Assembly (NCBI RefSeq): GCF_001620265.1
Contig: NZ_CP012662.1
Location: forward strand, 1-64,000
Reading direction: 5' to 3'
DNA from: Frigidibacter mobilis
GTDB lineage: Bacteria > Pseudomonadota > Alphaproteobacteria > Rhodobacterales > Rhodobacteraceae
DNA length: 64,000 bases
The stretch's first letter is position 1; each line of letters begins with the position of its first letter. A program made the translations under genes and the position numbers. This document shows, in pieces, positions 18,039 through 26,874 of this stretch. Under the pieces are notes generated by a model. It saw only the letters and a program-made list of their open reading frames with translations. It had not been told where the DNA came from and ran no database searches.

Positions 18039-20379
18039 GGGTGATCCCCTTCTCACCATCTGCCGCAGCGTGGCGCGCGCGCTGCGCCTCGATCTGCTCT
18101 TCGGCCAGAGCATCGAGAACGCGCTCCATGGCCGGGCCATGCGCGGTGACCTCGCTGCTTTGAAGATAGGTCTTGGCGAGTTCCAGCTGGCGCAGCGGAT
18201 CCTCGGTGAACTTGTCCAGGACGTCCGCATTTCCCGCCCGCAGCGCGTCGATTGCGTCGGGGCTTAGTCGCTCGTTTATCTGCTGCACGATGTCCTGCTG
18301 CTCTGACTCGGAGAGTGGGCCCTCGACGTCGGCGTTTCGCACAAAGACCATAACGGTTGGCGCTGTCTCTTCCAGATACCGGCGCTCGGCGTAGTCTTGT
18401 CGCGCCTGGTCCTCGATCTCGAAACTGCGCTCGCTGATATAGGCACGCGACGCACCGAGCGAACGTAGGTGATTGATTTCGTCCTGGACGGCCTGCCCGA
18501 ACTCTTCATCCGGCATCTCCGTGCGATAGCGGGCGAGGGTGCGGAGCTCTTCGGTGATCGGACCGAGATGATCCGAGGGATCCCGCAAGGCGAGGTCCAT
18601 GTCGCCAGCATGCAGCGTGCGGTCCTGCTCCGATACCGCATATTGCGGCGGCATTCGACTGTCAGTCATCTGATCCCAAGCCATCGAGGCCAATTCGGCA
18701 TGTTGCGGAGATCTCTGCGCGTAGGCGTCGAACGCGGCGCGGGCCTCTTCAACCTCCACGGCACCTGCCCGCCGGACCGACGGGTCGTCGGAGAACGGAT
18801 GATCGAAATCCGTGCGGCGGAATTGCGCCACCAGCGCCCTGAACGCCTGCCGCTCCGATGGGGCAAAAATGTCGGGCCCGTCCTTCACGAGATCACCCCC
18901 TGGTGCCGCCAACCGCTCACCGAGCACTTCATCAGCGTCATCCACCTCGTCGACCTCGGTTGGCGCACGCAGGACGCGTACATCGGTCAGAACATCGCCC
19001 AACCGAACATGCGTGGCTTCCAGCCGGTCGAGCGCTTCTTCCCGGTCCGCAGATTTCTCCAGATCGAGGCCACCTTCTTTGGCAATCGCCTGAAGATCCT
19101 GTGCCAGCCACTGGCGTTCCAATGCGGCATTGCCTGCCCCCTCCCGCAGGCGCGCGGCCACAGCCTCGGCATCGATGCCTGTGCCTTGCAACGCCACGGC
19201 CAGTTTTGGTGCCACCTCGCCATCGTCAAGACGCGCAAGGTGATCTTCACTTAAGTTCGGCATTGCATAGATGCCGTCCCGGGACGGAGCATCGACCAGG
19301 GCGGCGGAGCGATCCCCGAGCGGGTTCAAATGCGCGACCGAGGCCAGAACGTCGGTCAGCTTGCGCTCGATCACCGGCCGCTCGGCCGCCGGCGCCCTGT
19401 CGATCGCCGCCTCGATCTGGCGAATGTTCTGAGAAAACTCGGTGATCAGCGTGTCGAACGCTGCTTCGTCTTGGGACATGTAGATGGCTCCGTCAGATTG
19501 AATCTGACCGCCACTGGCAAGGATGGTGCTGGCCCTCTCGAGCGCTTCGGCCACGTCTTCGAAATTCGAGCGTGACGCCTCCGCCGCGAGCCCGCGATAG
19601 ATCAGGGCATTCTGTCGGACAGTTTCCAAAGCGGCCGCCAGGTCAGCGCCGGTTCTCTGGCGCTCGACAGGGGGACGGCCCTCGTCGCGGGCCTTGTAGA
19701 TTTCATCGATCTCGGCGCGGTAGGTCGTGACGCCGCGATCCAGCCGACGCGTCGCCTGAAGGCGGATCCCATGAACTTGGGCCGCCTCGACCATCGCCTC
19801 GCGAAAGGCGTCGTAGTTGAAGTGATGATCCTTCCCGAGAAAGAACATTTCGCCATCCTTGCTGCGGCGGTTCAGAACGATATGCGCATGTGGATGCGCG
19901 CGATCTTGGTGTATTGCAGCAATATAGTCGAATTGCGACACCTCACCTTGAAAGAACTTCTCGCAGACCGCCTGGGTGATATCGCGCACATCCTCGCCAC
20001 TGGTCCCAACCGGGAATGCCATCAGCAGATGCGACGTATGGCCAAGCTTGGGGCTGTAGCGCTCGTTCCACTGGTTCTCGAACCGCCGCGCCACTCGGTT
20101 GATCTCGGCTTCCGAGAGCTGCTTCTTCCCGTCATGGGTGCCGCGACTGTCGAGGATATGGGTCGACTTCGTCGTGAGATATGTGAGCTGCGCCCGTAGC
20201 TGCGCCCCGGTGTGGCAGCCCCCTTTCGAGATAGCCTTGAAGATCGCTGGCGAATAGCCGCGCGCGGCCCGAACCATCTGCGCGCCCTTGGAAAGCCCCT
20301 GCCAGGATCCCGAAACCCGGCTCCAGCCGCGGTCGAAGAGCGCCGGGTCGATGCCCCGGACCCGGTCACTCCGCACCAT
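18031..20379 (-). CDS. virD2: VirD2-family relaxase
   Basis: The relaxase nicks oriT and leads the strand into the recipient. The protein is about 782 residues; the first 300 form a relaxase domain with the metal-binding histidine motif 'HQDRAHPHAHIVLNR' and an upstream segment 'FKAISKGGCHTGAQLRAQL'. The long C-terminal part (about 300-780) is acidic and helical, probably the secretion signal and regulatory region. The start at 20379 follows a GGGGG run; 20385 is an alternative ATG, and both overlap the 3' end of mobC. Longer upstream frames lie inside mobC. It is followed by virD4 with an 8-base overlap. Confidence 0.88.
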   Translation of the reverse strand: MVRSDRVRGIDPALFDRGWSRVSGSWQGLSKGAQMVRAARGYSPAIFKAISKGGCHTGAQLRAQLTYLTTKSTHILDSRGTHDGKKQLSEAEINRVARRFENQWNERYSPKLGHTSHLLMAFPVGTSGEDVRDITQAVCEKFFQGEVSQFDYIAAIHQDRAHPHAHIVLNRRSKDGEMFFLGKDHHFNYDAFREAMVEAAQVHGIRLQATRRLDRGVTTYRAEIDEIYKARDEGRPPVERQRTGADLAAALETVRQNALIYRGLAAEASRSNFEDVAEALERASTILASGGQIQSDGAIYMSQDEAAFDTLITEFSQNIRQIEAAIDRAPAAERPVIERKLTDVLASVAHLNPLGDRSAALVDAPSRDGIYAMPNLSEDHLARLDDGEVAPKLAVALQGTGIDAEAVAARLREGAGNAALERQWLAQDLQAIAKEGGLDLEKSADREEALDRLEATHVRLGDVLTDVRVLRAPTEVDEVDDADEVLGERLAAPGGDLVKDGPDIFAPSERQAFRALVAQFRRTDFDHPFSDDPSVRRAGAVEVEEARAAFDAYAQRSPQHAELASMAWDQMTDSRMPPQYAVSEQDRTLHAGDMDLALRDPSDHLGPITEELRTLARYRTEMPDEEFGQAVQDEINHLRSLGASRAYISERSFEIEDQARQDYAERRYLEETAPTVMVFVRNADVEGPLSESEQQDIVQQINERLSPDAIDALRAGNADVLDKFTEDPLRQLELAKTYLQSSEVTAHGPAMERVLDALAEEQIEAQRARHAAADGEKGITHG

Positions 20380-20953
20380 TCGCATCCCCCACGGCGAGGC
20401 CCGCCAGGGCGGAGCTGATCTCAAGGTCCAGCACGCTGCGCCGCGCACGCGACATCTCCTGGACCTGGTCGGCCAGATCGAAGACCAGACCGGCAAGTGC
20501 GCGGACGTCACGGTGACTTGAGGCCGGGTAGGACAGTCTCTCGCCCCGCACCTTGGCCTCGTTCAGACGTCGCGCGATCTGGTTGACGTTGTTGCCGACC
20601 CGGTTGAGCGCGGCGCCGAGGCTGCGCAACTCGTCACACATCTCGTCGTCGGGCAGGAAGACACCTTCGGCCGCCAGCATCAGGCGGCGCATGGCATCCG
20701 AGCGGTGCGCAATCCCACGCCGCGACAGCGCCGCGTCGAACCGGCGCAGGTCGTCGTCCGAGACCCGGATCCCCACAACCCGCGATCGGCTGCCGTTCGC
20801 TGTCTGACGCTCACCCCAGTGGTTCACCACGTTGTAGATCGTCTTAAGGCTGACATCGTAGCGGGCTGCCAACGACGCCGCGGAGACGCCGTTCCGGCGG
20901 TCCTGGGCGATGGTCGATCGCTCGATCTCTGACAGTCTACGACGGCGGGGCAT
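20366..20953 (-). CDS. MobC-like relaxosome accessory protein with HTH
   Basis: A 195-residue DNA-binding protein. Residues about 1-50 form a resolvase-type HTH ('AARYDVSLKTIYNVVNHWG'). Residues about 60-105 look like a ribbon-helix-helix region ('VVGIRVSDDDLRRFDAA'), and about 120-150 carry the MobC motif 'ALNRVGNNVNQIARRLNEA'. MobC proteins help the relaxase open oriT. The start at 20953 (MPRRRRLSEIERS) is preferred over the longer frame to 21028. Its 3' end overlaps the virD2 start, so the two are coupled. The adjacent region upstream is the natural oriT candidate. Confidence 0.82.
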   Translation of the reverse strand: MPRRRRLSEIERSTIAQDRRNGVSAASLAARYDVSLKTIYNVVNHWGERQTANGSRSRVVGIRVSDDDLRRFDAALSRRGIAHRSDAMRRLMLAAEGVFLPDDEMCDELRSLGAALNRVGNNVNQIARRLNEAKVRGERLSYPASSHRDVRALAGLVFDLADQVQEMSRARRSVLDLEISSALAGLAVGDANGAE

Positions 20954-20998
20954 TTTGAAGTTAACGTTCCTATTTCTTGCCAACTTCGTACAAGCCCG

Positions 20999-21024
20999 CC
21001 GACTCCCAACGCAAGTGGAGTCGG
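20999..21024. repeat. 8-bp inverted repeat upstream of mobC
   Basis: CCGACTCC, ten bases, then GGAGTCGG, perfect arms. It lies 46 bases upstream of the mobC start; a MobC operator or oriT stem. Confidence 0.6.
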
Positions 21025-21050
21025 CCATAAGGGATTGTACTCAATATAGA

Positions 21051-21073
21051 AAATCGCCCTGCAGGGGCGATTT
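21051..21073. repeat. 9-bp inverted repeat in the putative oriT
   Basis: AAATCGCCC, loop TGCAG, GGGCGATTT. Perfect arms able to form a hairpin on either strand. Confidence 0.6.
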
Positions 21074-21157
21074 CCCGTCCTTTGTCAAATGGATCGCGCG
21101 TCGCGCTCATTGCACCACGCGATGTGGTCTCCGCACCGCGCATCACGTCTTTCGCGC

Positions 21158-21184
21158 CCCGTCTCTTGCACCCTGCAAGACGGG
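21158..21184 (+). repeat. Hairpin with T-run in the putative oriT
   Basis: CCCGTCT and TTGCA on the left pair with TGCAA and GACGGG on the right, with a small bulge, followed by TTTT. It resembles a plus-strand terminator but has no gene upstream, so it may be an oriT stem. Confidence 0.45.
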
Positions 21185-21505
21185 TTTTGCTGAGTGCTGA
21201 CCGTCTCGCGTCACCCGCAGAACGACATACGCGAGACTGCCTCCCGTCGTCTGGAGCGCGCTATCCGTCACCTGCATTCCGTCCGCAGCACATCGCCAAG
21301 CGCATCCCGACATTTGGAGGGTGTGTGGTGCCCCGCGACGAATGCTGAAGGCGCCACGGCAGACGTCGCACGGTCATCGCACAACGCCACCCGCTGCATG
21401 CCAAACGCGGGTCGCATCCCGACTTCTGCTTGACCCCTCCGCCTCATGCGTTTAGCGACATTTTTGCATTATTGTTGCGATTCACTATTTTTGCGGAGGA
21501 TCAGA

Positions 21506-22225
21506 ATGCCGAACGAAAATCTTGTGGTGATCGCAGCGATGGCCCGGAAGGGGGGCAGTGGAAAAACGACGCTTTCGCGCGCCTTGATCAGCGCCGCGAT
21601 CGCCGCCGGACGCAGAGTGATGTTGATCGACACGGACAGCACGAGAGTACTCGGTGCCTGGCATGCTCGGGCGGAAGCCGGTGGGCTGAGTTCGCCGCTT
21701 CTCTGCTCGGCCACCGTCGAAAGCGTGGCGGGTGTCGAGGATCAGATCGATCAGGTCTACACGGCAGGCACGGCAGACTTCATCTTCATCGATACCGCAG
21801 GGGTCGGTGCCGAATGGTCAGACGGCATCGCGGTGCTTGCGGACCACATTGTGACGCCCGTCATGCTGTCGACGTCTGATTTCGATGTCGGAGCGCAGAC
21901 TTCTGATTGGTTTGAGAAACTGAAATCCCGTGTTGACGACCCCTCCAGCCTTCCGCGCCACCACGTCGTCCTCAACATGGTCGACCCGAAAACGACCCGT
22001 GCTGACGCCGCCCTGATTGAAGAAGCGCTCACCCGTTTTCCGGTGATTGAGACCGTCATGATGCGACGAAACACTTACAAGGAGATGGATCAGAAGGGGC
22101 TTCTCCACGCCTTGGCGCTGGAAAAGCAATCTGATCCAAACCCTCTGATGCGTCCACATGTACGTCATGTCGTCGAGGCGCTCGAGGAGGCGACGGACAT
22201 CCTCAACAATATTCTTGCTGCGTGA
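21506..22225 (+). CDS. virC1: VirC1/ParA-like ATPase
   Basis: A 239-residue ParA-family ATPase: deviant Walker A 'MARKGGSGKTTLSRALI' near the N-terminus, 'LIDTDSTRVL' and 'FIFIDTAGVG'. VirC1 promotes relaxosome assembly at the T-DNA border or oriT and positions the substrate at the pole. Its place next to oriT, mobC and virD2, and ahead of a VirC2-like gene, argues for this role over plasmid partition, because no ParB gene or centromere repeats follow. The start at 21506 has a GGAGGA ribosome site 5-10 bases upstream; the longer frame to 21446 lacks one. Confidence 0.78.
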   Translation: MPNENLVVIAAMARKGGSGKTTLSRALISAAIAAGRRVMLIDTDSTRVLGAWHARAEAGGLSSPLLCSATVESVAGVEDQIDQVYTAGTADFIFIDTAGVGAEWSDGIAVLADHIVTPVMLSTSDFDVGAQTSDWFEKLKSRVDDPSSLPRHHVVLNMVDPKTTRADAALIEEALTRFPVIETVMMRRNTYKEMDQKGLLHALALEKQSDPNPLMRPHVRHVVEALEEATDILNNILAA

Positions 22226-22235
22226 GGACAGTCGA

Positions 22236-22877
22236 TTGCGCAAGAAGATCCCGACCATCACTAGGCCCGACCCAGCCTACGCCGCCACCCTGCAACAGGG
22301 TGACCGCGAGATTCCCGGGAAGGAAGATGAGGCACAGGTCACAGCAACAAAGACAGGCACCCCAGCCGCTGACGTTGACGCGGATCGGCACGGGTCAGAG
22401 CTTGTGCCGGAAGGTGCCGTGGCGCCGCACCAAGTCACCGCGAAAAGCTCAGACCCGCATACCAGCCTGAGAGCTCCCGTATCGGCGCGCGCTTTGAGCC
22501 CCACCCGGAAGATCGACATCAGGGTCAACGCACTCGAACGACAGGAAGCAGCGCTGCAGGCTTGTGGTGTCGAGCCAGCACATGTGGTGCGCGCCGCCCT
22601 GCGCCGTGCAGTCAAAGGCTGGCAACTGTCGCCGGTCTTCGCGCCAATCGCGGAGGAGCGGCGCACTCGAAACACGCAGTGGCAGGCCCGTACATCTCTG
22701 GCAGTAGATGCGGCCAGCCTGGGTGTCCTCCTCCGGGACCACGACCCCCTCGACGTCTTGAGTAAATGGGCCCTGATCCGTGGCCAGATGGAACCACGCA
22801 TATGGAGCGAGATCGACAAAATCTTGGAAGAAATTGCGGTTCGCGCTGCATCACCGCATGAACCGCACGCACCGTAA
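22236..22877 (+). CDS. VirC2-like DNA-binding partner
   Basis: About 213 residues. The first 90 are low-complexity and probably disordered. The C-terminal 120 residues ('RKIDIRVNALERQEAALQA', then helical) fit a ribbon-helix-helix-type fold like VirC2. I chose the TTG at 22236 because GAGGA lies 6-10 bases before it and it follows the virC1 stop closely; earlier in-frame starts lie within virC1. Position directly after virC1 is the main reason for the name, which stays tentative. In Agrobacterium VirC2 binds the overdrive sequence next to the border. Confidence 0.5.
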   Translation: MRKKIPTITRPDPAYAATLQQGDREIPGKEDEAQVTATKTGTPAADVDADRHGSELVPEGAVAPHQVTAKSSDPHTSLRAPVSARALSPTRKIDIRVNALERQEAALQACGVEPAHVVRAALRRAVKGWQLSPVFAPIAEERRTRNTQWQARTSLAVDAASLGVLLRDHDPLDVLSKWALIRGQMEPRIWSEIDKILEEIAVRAASPHEPHAP

Positions 22878-23038
22878 GAGACCTATCTGAAAAGATAACT
22901 TGCGTTTCGCCGGTGGATTTTCGCCCACCGGCGGAAGCTCGCCTTGCAGTTGCGGAAAGCGTGGCGCTAATGAGCGTCATAGGGAATTTTAGACCTCAGT
23001 GGTGACGAGTTACGAGGTCCATTTAGGAGGAACGCATT

Positions 23039-23278
23039 ATGAACACGAAGCCCCGCCTGACTGGCGAACCGATCATGCGCATCCTCTGCAAGACATCTGA
23101 AAATCTGGTTGGCTACCTTTACCAATGGAACAATGGCGACGTGCAGCCTGCTTGGTTCGACGGCGCCATGGCGGACGTTCGCTATGAACCATTCATTCAA
23201 ACGCCGGAACAAAACCCTGTCGATCCGATGATACCCGGACCGCGTCAGCAAGATCTGACGCAACTTGAAAAGGCCTAG
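23039..23278 (+). CDS. Small conserved hypothetical protein
   Basis: A 79-residue protein (MNTKPRLTGEPIMRILCKT) preceded by a strong AGGAGG ribosome site at about 23025-23030. The segment 'ENLVGYLYQWNNGDVQPAWF' is compact and not low-complexity, so it is likely real. No known motif is recognised. It lies between the virC operon and the Fic gene. The 161 bases before it (22878-23038) hold no other gene. Confidence 0.6.
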   Translation: MNTKPRLTGEPIMRILCKTSENLVGYLYQWNNGDVQPAWFDGAMADVRYEPFIQTPEQNPVDPMIPGPRQQDLTQLEKA

Positions 23279-23369
23279 CTCAAGGCCTCGCGTCGGTTTG
23301 TGGGTCATCCCATCCCGCAGGTCTCTTGAGCGATAGAGTTGACTTCTATGCCTCAGAAGTGATCTATAT

Positions 23370-23400
23370 ATGAGTTATAGAAAGGACGTCTATAACTCAT
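23370..23400. promoter_or_regulatory. Perfect 12-bp palindrome overlapping the fic start codon
   Basis: ATGAGTTATAGA (23370-23381) and TCTATAACTCAT (23389-23400) are exact reverse complements with a 7-base spacer. The right arm contains the first two bases of the fic ATG, and the only purine-rich ribosome site (AAAGGA) lies at the left arm/spacer border. It could be a repressor operator, possibly autoregulatory through the C-terminal winged helix of Fic, or an RNA hairpin hiding the ribosome site. Confidence 0.75.
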
Positions 23401-24523
23401 GGCTTGGAACTGGACGCTACCCGATTGGCCGGATTTCCGGTATGACGCCTCCGCTCTGGAGCCGTTTGAGCAGACGTTCCTGCTGTCGTCCGGAGAAATC
23501 CTCGGCGCGGTCCATCATGTCAGCCAGCCGGAGCGCGAGCAACTCCGCATCGAACTGCTCAGCGAGGAAGCGATGCAGACGAGCGCCATCGAGGGTGAAA
23601 TCCTCGATCGGCTCAGTGTGCAATCTTCGCTGCGCCGCCATCTGGGCCTCGATCCGGACAGCTACCCTGCCAAACCGCGCGAACAGGGCGTCGCGGAAAT
23701 GATGGTCGACGTCTATTCCAGTTTTGCAGAGCCGCTGACCCATGAGACATTGTACCGCTGGCATCGGATGCTCCTGTCCCATGACCGTCGGTTGGAAACC
23801 ATCGGGGCCTACCGACAACACGCCGAGGCGATGCAAATCGTTTCCGGCCGCCTTGACCGGCCCACGATCCATTTCGAAGCGCCGCCCTCGGAGAGGGTCA
23901 TGCCTGAGATGGAGCGATACGCGGATTGGTTCAACAAGACCGGGCCGGGGGGAGCAGAGCCGCTTCCAGCGCTGACGCGCGCAGGGCTAAGCCACCTCTA
24001 TTTCGAGAGCATCCACCCATTCGAAGACGGCAACGGCCGCTTGGGTCGCGCCCTCGCTGAAAAGTCGCTGGCGCAGAACATTGGCCAGCCGACCCTCATC
24101 TCGCTCGCCTTCACCATCGAGAAGGAGCGCAAGGCATACTACGACCAGCTCGAGCAACATCAAAAAACGCTCGACGTGACCGATTGGCTCGTCTGGTTCG
24201 CGGAAGTTGTCTTGAAGGCCCAACAGGCAACACTCGACCGCGTCGGCTTCTTCATCAGCAAGGCACACTTCTACGATCGTCACCGAGACCACTTGAACGA
24301 ACGCCAGGCCAAGGCCATCACTCGAATGTTTCGGGAAGGCCCTGGCGGTTTCAAAGGCGGCCTCAGCGCCGACAACTATCTCAAGATCACCGGAACCTCA
24401 CGCGCAACCGCAACCCGCGATCTGCAGGATCTAGTCGAGAAAGGTGCGCTCAGCCGAACTGGAGAACGACGCCATACGAGGTACTGGTTGAAGCTAAGAT
24501 CTGAAGGTCTGTTCAAGAAATGA
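23399..24523 (+). CDS. Fic-family AMP-transferase (DUF4172-Fic-wHTH)
   Basis: Fic enzymes transfer AMP to target proteins and often act as toxins or regulators. This 374-residue protein has an N-terminal DUF4172 region, the inhibitory helix motif 'TSAIEGE' (about residues 60-66), which marks a class II, self-inhibited Fic, and the full catalytic loop 'HPFEDGNGRLGRAL' (about 204-217). A C-terminal winged-helix region ('YLKITGTSRATATRDLQDL') suggests DNA binding. No antitoxin gene is next to it, in line with internal inhibition. A perfect palindrome covers its start codon and suggests autoregulation. Confidence 0.9.
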   Translation: MAWNWTLPDWPDFRYDASALEPFEQTFLLSSGEILGAVHHVSQPEREQLRIELLSEEAMQTSAIEGEILDRLSVQSSLRRHLGLDPDSYPAKPREQGVAEMMVDVYSSFAEPLTHETLYRWHRMLLSHDRRLETIGAYRQHAEAMQIVSGRLDRPTIHFEAPPSERVMPEMERYADWFNKTGPGGAEPLPALTRAGLSHLYFESIHPFEDGNGRLGRALAEKSLAQNIGQPTLISLAFTIEKERKAYYDQLEQHQKTLDVTDWLVWFAEVVLKAQQATLDRVGFFISKAHFYDRHRDHLNERQAKAITRMFREGPGGFKGGLSADNYLKITGTSRATATRDLQDLVEKGALSRTGERRHTRYWLKLRSEGLFKK

Positions 24524-24548
24524 TACCTGGAGATTATGGAGCTACCGT

Positions 24549-26874
24549 TCAATCAACAACGAGTACCGCCTCTACCGCCTCTTTCTCGGTCTCACAATGC
24601 GTGGGTTGAAGCCGTCCATTTCGCCATGCCCAAACTGTAAATCCAGTCTTGGCCCGCTTATGCACGGTACCATTCTGTATTTCGACGTGCCCCTCAGACA
24701 CGAGCCGGAGCACCACACGCTTTCCAGCTTCCGCTCCATCAATCTCAAAAAGTTTCGAAGCTGAAGCCTCTACAAGCAAGTGGTCTCCCTTGGTGTCTAT
24801 TACGACTACAGCCTTATCAACCCATACAAGGAAATCCGGCCAATAGGCCTTGCCCTCGTGAAGAAGGGGAAGAGAGTAGCCGCTGCCAACCGGGTTTCGC
24901 GCCCAAACCCGCTGCGTTCGATCAAGAGCGCGCGCGAACTTTGCTTCAAGCGGGTTCAAGCCCGAATACTTTACGTGGAGTGAGCGCTTGAACTCCTCAT
25001 TGGAGTTTGGATCGATAGCCACCGGGCCAACAGAATAGGGACTATCTACATCGTTCTGGAAGATGACTGAGTGCTGGATATAAGCGGCAACCACTTCTTG
25101 AGCTTTGGTTCGCAGATGATCCGCCGCAGGACTGCTCAGCTCAATCATCGCATCGAACTTGGGCTCCTCGATATCCACGAGGTTCACTGGCCCCCTGCCC
25201 TTCTCAGGCCGCCCGGATAGCTCCGCTGAATTTCTCGCCGGAAGACAGAGCGAGCGGTGACGCGGTTCGAATGCTCGACATCGACCCACTCAAACTGAGC
25301 ATCGGATTCCTCCCCTACCTTTTGGAGCACCTGCATCCTGCTCCCTGCCCCACGGTGTTCTGCGCGTCTGAGCGAAAATCCATGATGGACCGAACGATGC
25401 GCGAGATAGGTTCCAGAGCGCGGCTGCTCTCAATACCAACGGTAGGAATGGTGCGCGGAGGCTGTGGGTCTATGCGGTCGCGCTTTCCGCGCGTCTTCTC
25501 ATCCTTCACCACCAGCGTGATAGACGGGTGTTCAGAGGCCAAGTCTTTACGGATATCCCTCAGGATATCGTCGAAGACCCCCTTCTCATCGGTTCGAATG
25601 TGGAAGTGCGCCGTGTTCAGGATTGGGTCGTTGTAGTGCTCAGCCCCTGGCTGACGCAGCACCCGGCCAACCACCTGTGTTATTTGCCGCGCTGAAGCCA
25701 TTTCCTTGTCGATGTAGGCGAAGCAGCACGCGGGGTCATCCCAGCCTTCCTGGAGGCCGAGATTGAAGATGACATGTTCGTAGTCTCCTGCCGTGAAGCG
25801 GGCGTAGTCCTTCTCCCCGCCGTCAAACAGGTGCATTTCAGGAGGTTTTGGGGAATCCTTCGAGAACTTGAGCTGGCAGTAGACTGCTATCTTCTCGGGC
25901 TTGATCTTGGCGACCTCAACGAGGTGACGCCAGATGAGGATGGGGCGTGCCTGACGCTCCTTGAAGGGCCGCTTCAGGTCCTCAGCAATGGACATCCCAT
26001 CGACCGTGTTCGTGGAGCACACATAGATGGCCTTCGGCGTGAAGGGGAGCTTGTGATCCCTTGCCACCTCTTGCGCGATCTTCAGGTCACCGAGCAGGTT
26101 ATCCAGCGCTGGCTCGAGAGGCGTGATGTAGCCATCGATAGAGATACGCTCTTTCACGAGCCCTGAGAGCACGACTTCCCGGCTTGAGACCGAGGTAGAA
26201 AAGTCCTCGTCCTTCCAGCCTTTGTCATTGCGAAGCCGCGCCATGACGTTGTTGAGGCGAGGCGGCAAAGTAAGTGTGGCGCTCGCAACGATGAGCGCGT
26301 CCGGTGACAACTCGAGCAGCCTTTCAGACTGCAAGTCCGAGAGGTTGTGGCCTTCATCATACACGATGATGAGCGGACGCCTTTGTCCCTTCTCGGTTCG
26401 ACGTTTCTTCAGCTGATCCCACAGAGACTCTTCCGCAAGGTCGAGCTGAGCCCGATACACTTTCCGGTCTTCGCTCGAGCTATCCTCAACGGCGAACTTG
26501 CCGACCGTCGCGACCAAGAGAACGGGAGTGTCGGCGCTCGACAAGTGGTCGGGTGCGACCTCAAGAAGCGGCACGATGTTGAAGCCGGAAAGGTTGTCCG
26601 CGTACTTGCCGGAGGACAGGTTCTCGAAGGTCTGCGAGACTACCACCCTCCCCTTCGAAATCCACAAAACGACCGGAGCTACGCCGAGCCCATCTCGCAT
26701 CTGCGAAACCGCATCTGCGAGCATGAGGGTCTTGCCACTGCCGGTGATGGCAACCAGCGTCTGAAGAAAAGGAATCGTCGTCGTGCGATCCACCATCAAT
26801 GGGTTGGTGGAATAATCGAAAAAACGTTCGGCAATCTGGCTCGATGCCCGTTCTTGAAACGCAATGAGCTCCAT
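24549..26874 (-). pseudogene. res: Type III restriction endonuclease subunit (Res), two frame breaks
   Basis: Res is the helicase-nuclease of a type III restriction system. The frame from 26874 holds Walker A 'AITGSGKTLMLADAV', the DEAH-like 'IVYDEGHNLSDL' and later helicase motifs ending 'QITQVVGRVLRQPGAE'. It breaks near 25345, passes through 'MQVLQKVGEESDAQFEWVD', and breaks again near 25200 before the PD-(D/E)XK nuclease part, with 'YWPDFLVWVDKAVVVIDTKG'. Repaired length is about 775 residues. Both breaks are fixed by adding one G to a G run. The start ATG shares a base with the mod stop (TAATG). Confidence 0.85.

Larger units (their letters stand above)
20954..21505. other. Probable origin of transfer / divergent control region
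   Basis: A 552-base non-coding region between mobC (minus) and the virC1-like gene (plus). It holds an 8-bp perfect inverted repeat (20999-21006 / 21017-21024), a 9-bp one around a PstI-like centre (21051-21059 / 21065-21073), a third hairpin (21158-21184), and the 11-bp direct repeat CGCATCCCGAC at 21301 and 21413. Position next to mobC, virD2 and virC1 and the density of repeats suggest oriT. No sequence resembling a known VirD2 border or RP4-type nic site was recognised, so the nick position is unknown. Confidence 0.5.

Noticed and set aside
21158..21184. A rho-independent terminator.
   Set aside because: It has a hairpin and T-run but no plus-strand gene upstream; an oriT stem is more likely.
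21506..22877. ParAB partition system.
   Set aside because: The ATPase lies next to oriT and relaxase genes, the partner does not look like ParB, and no centromere repeats were seen; VirC1-VirC2 fits better.
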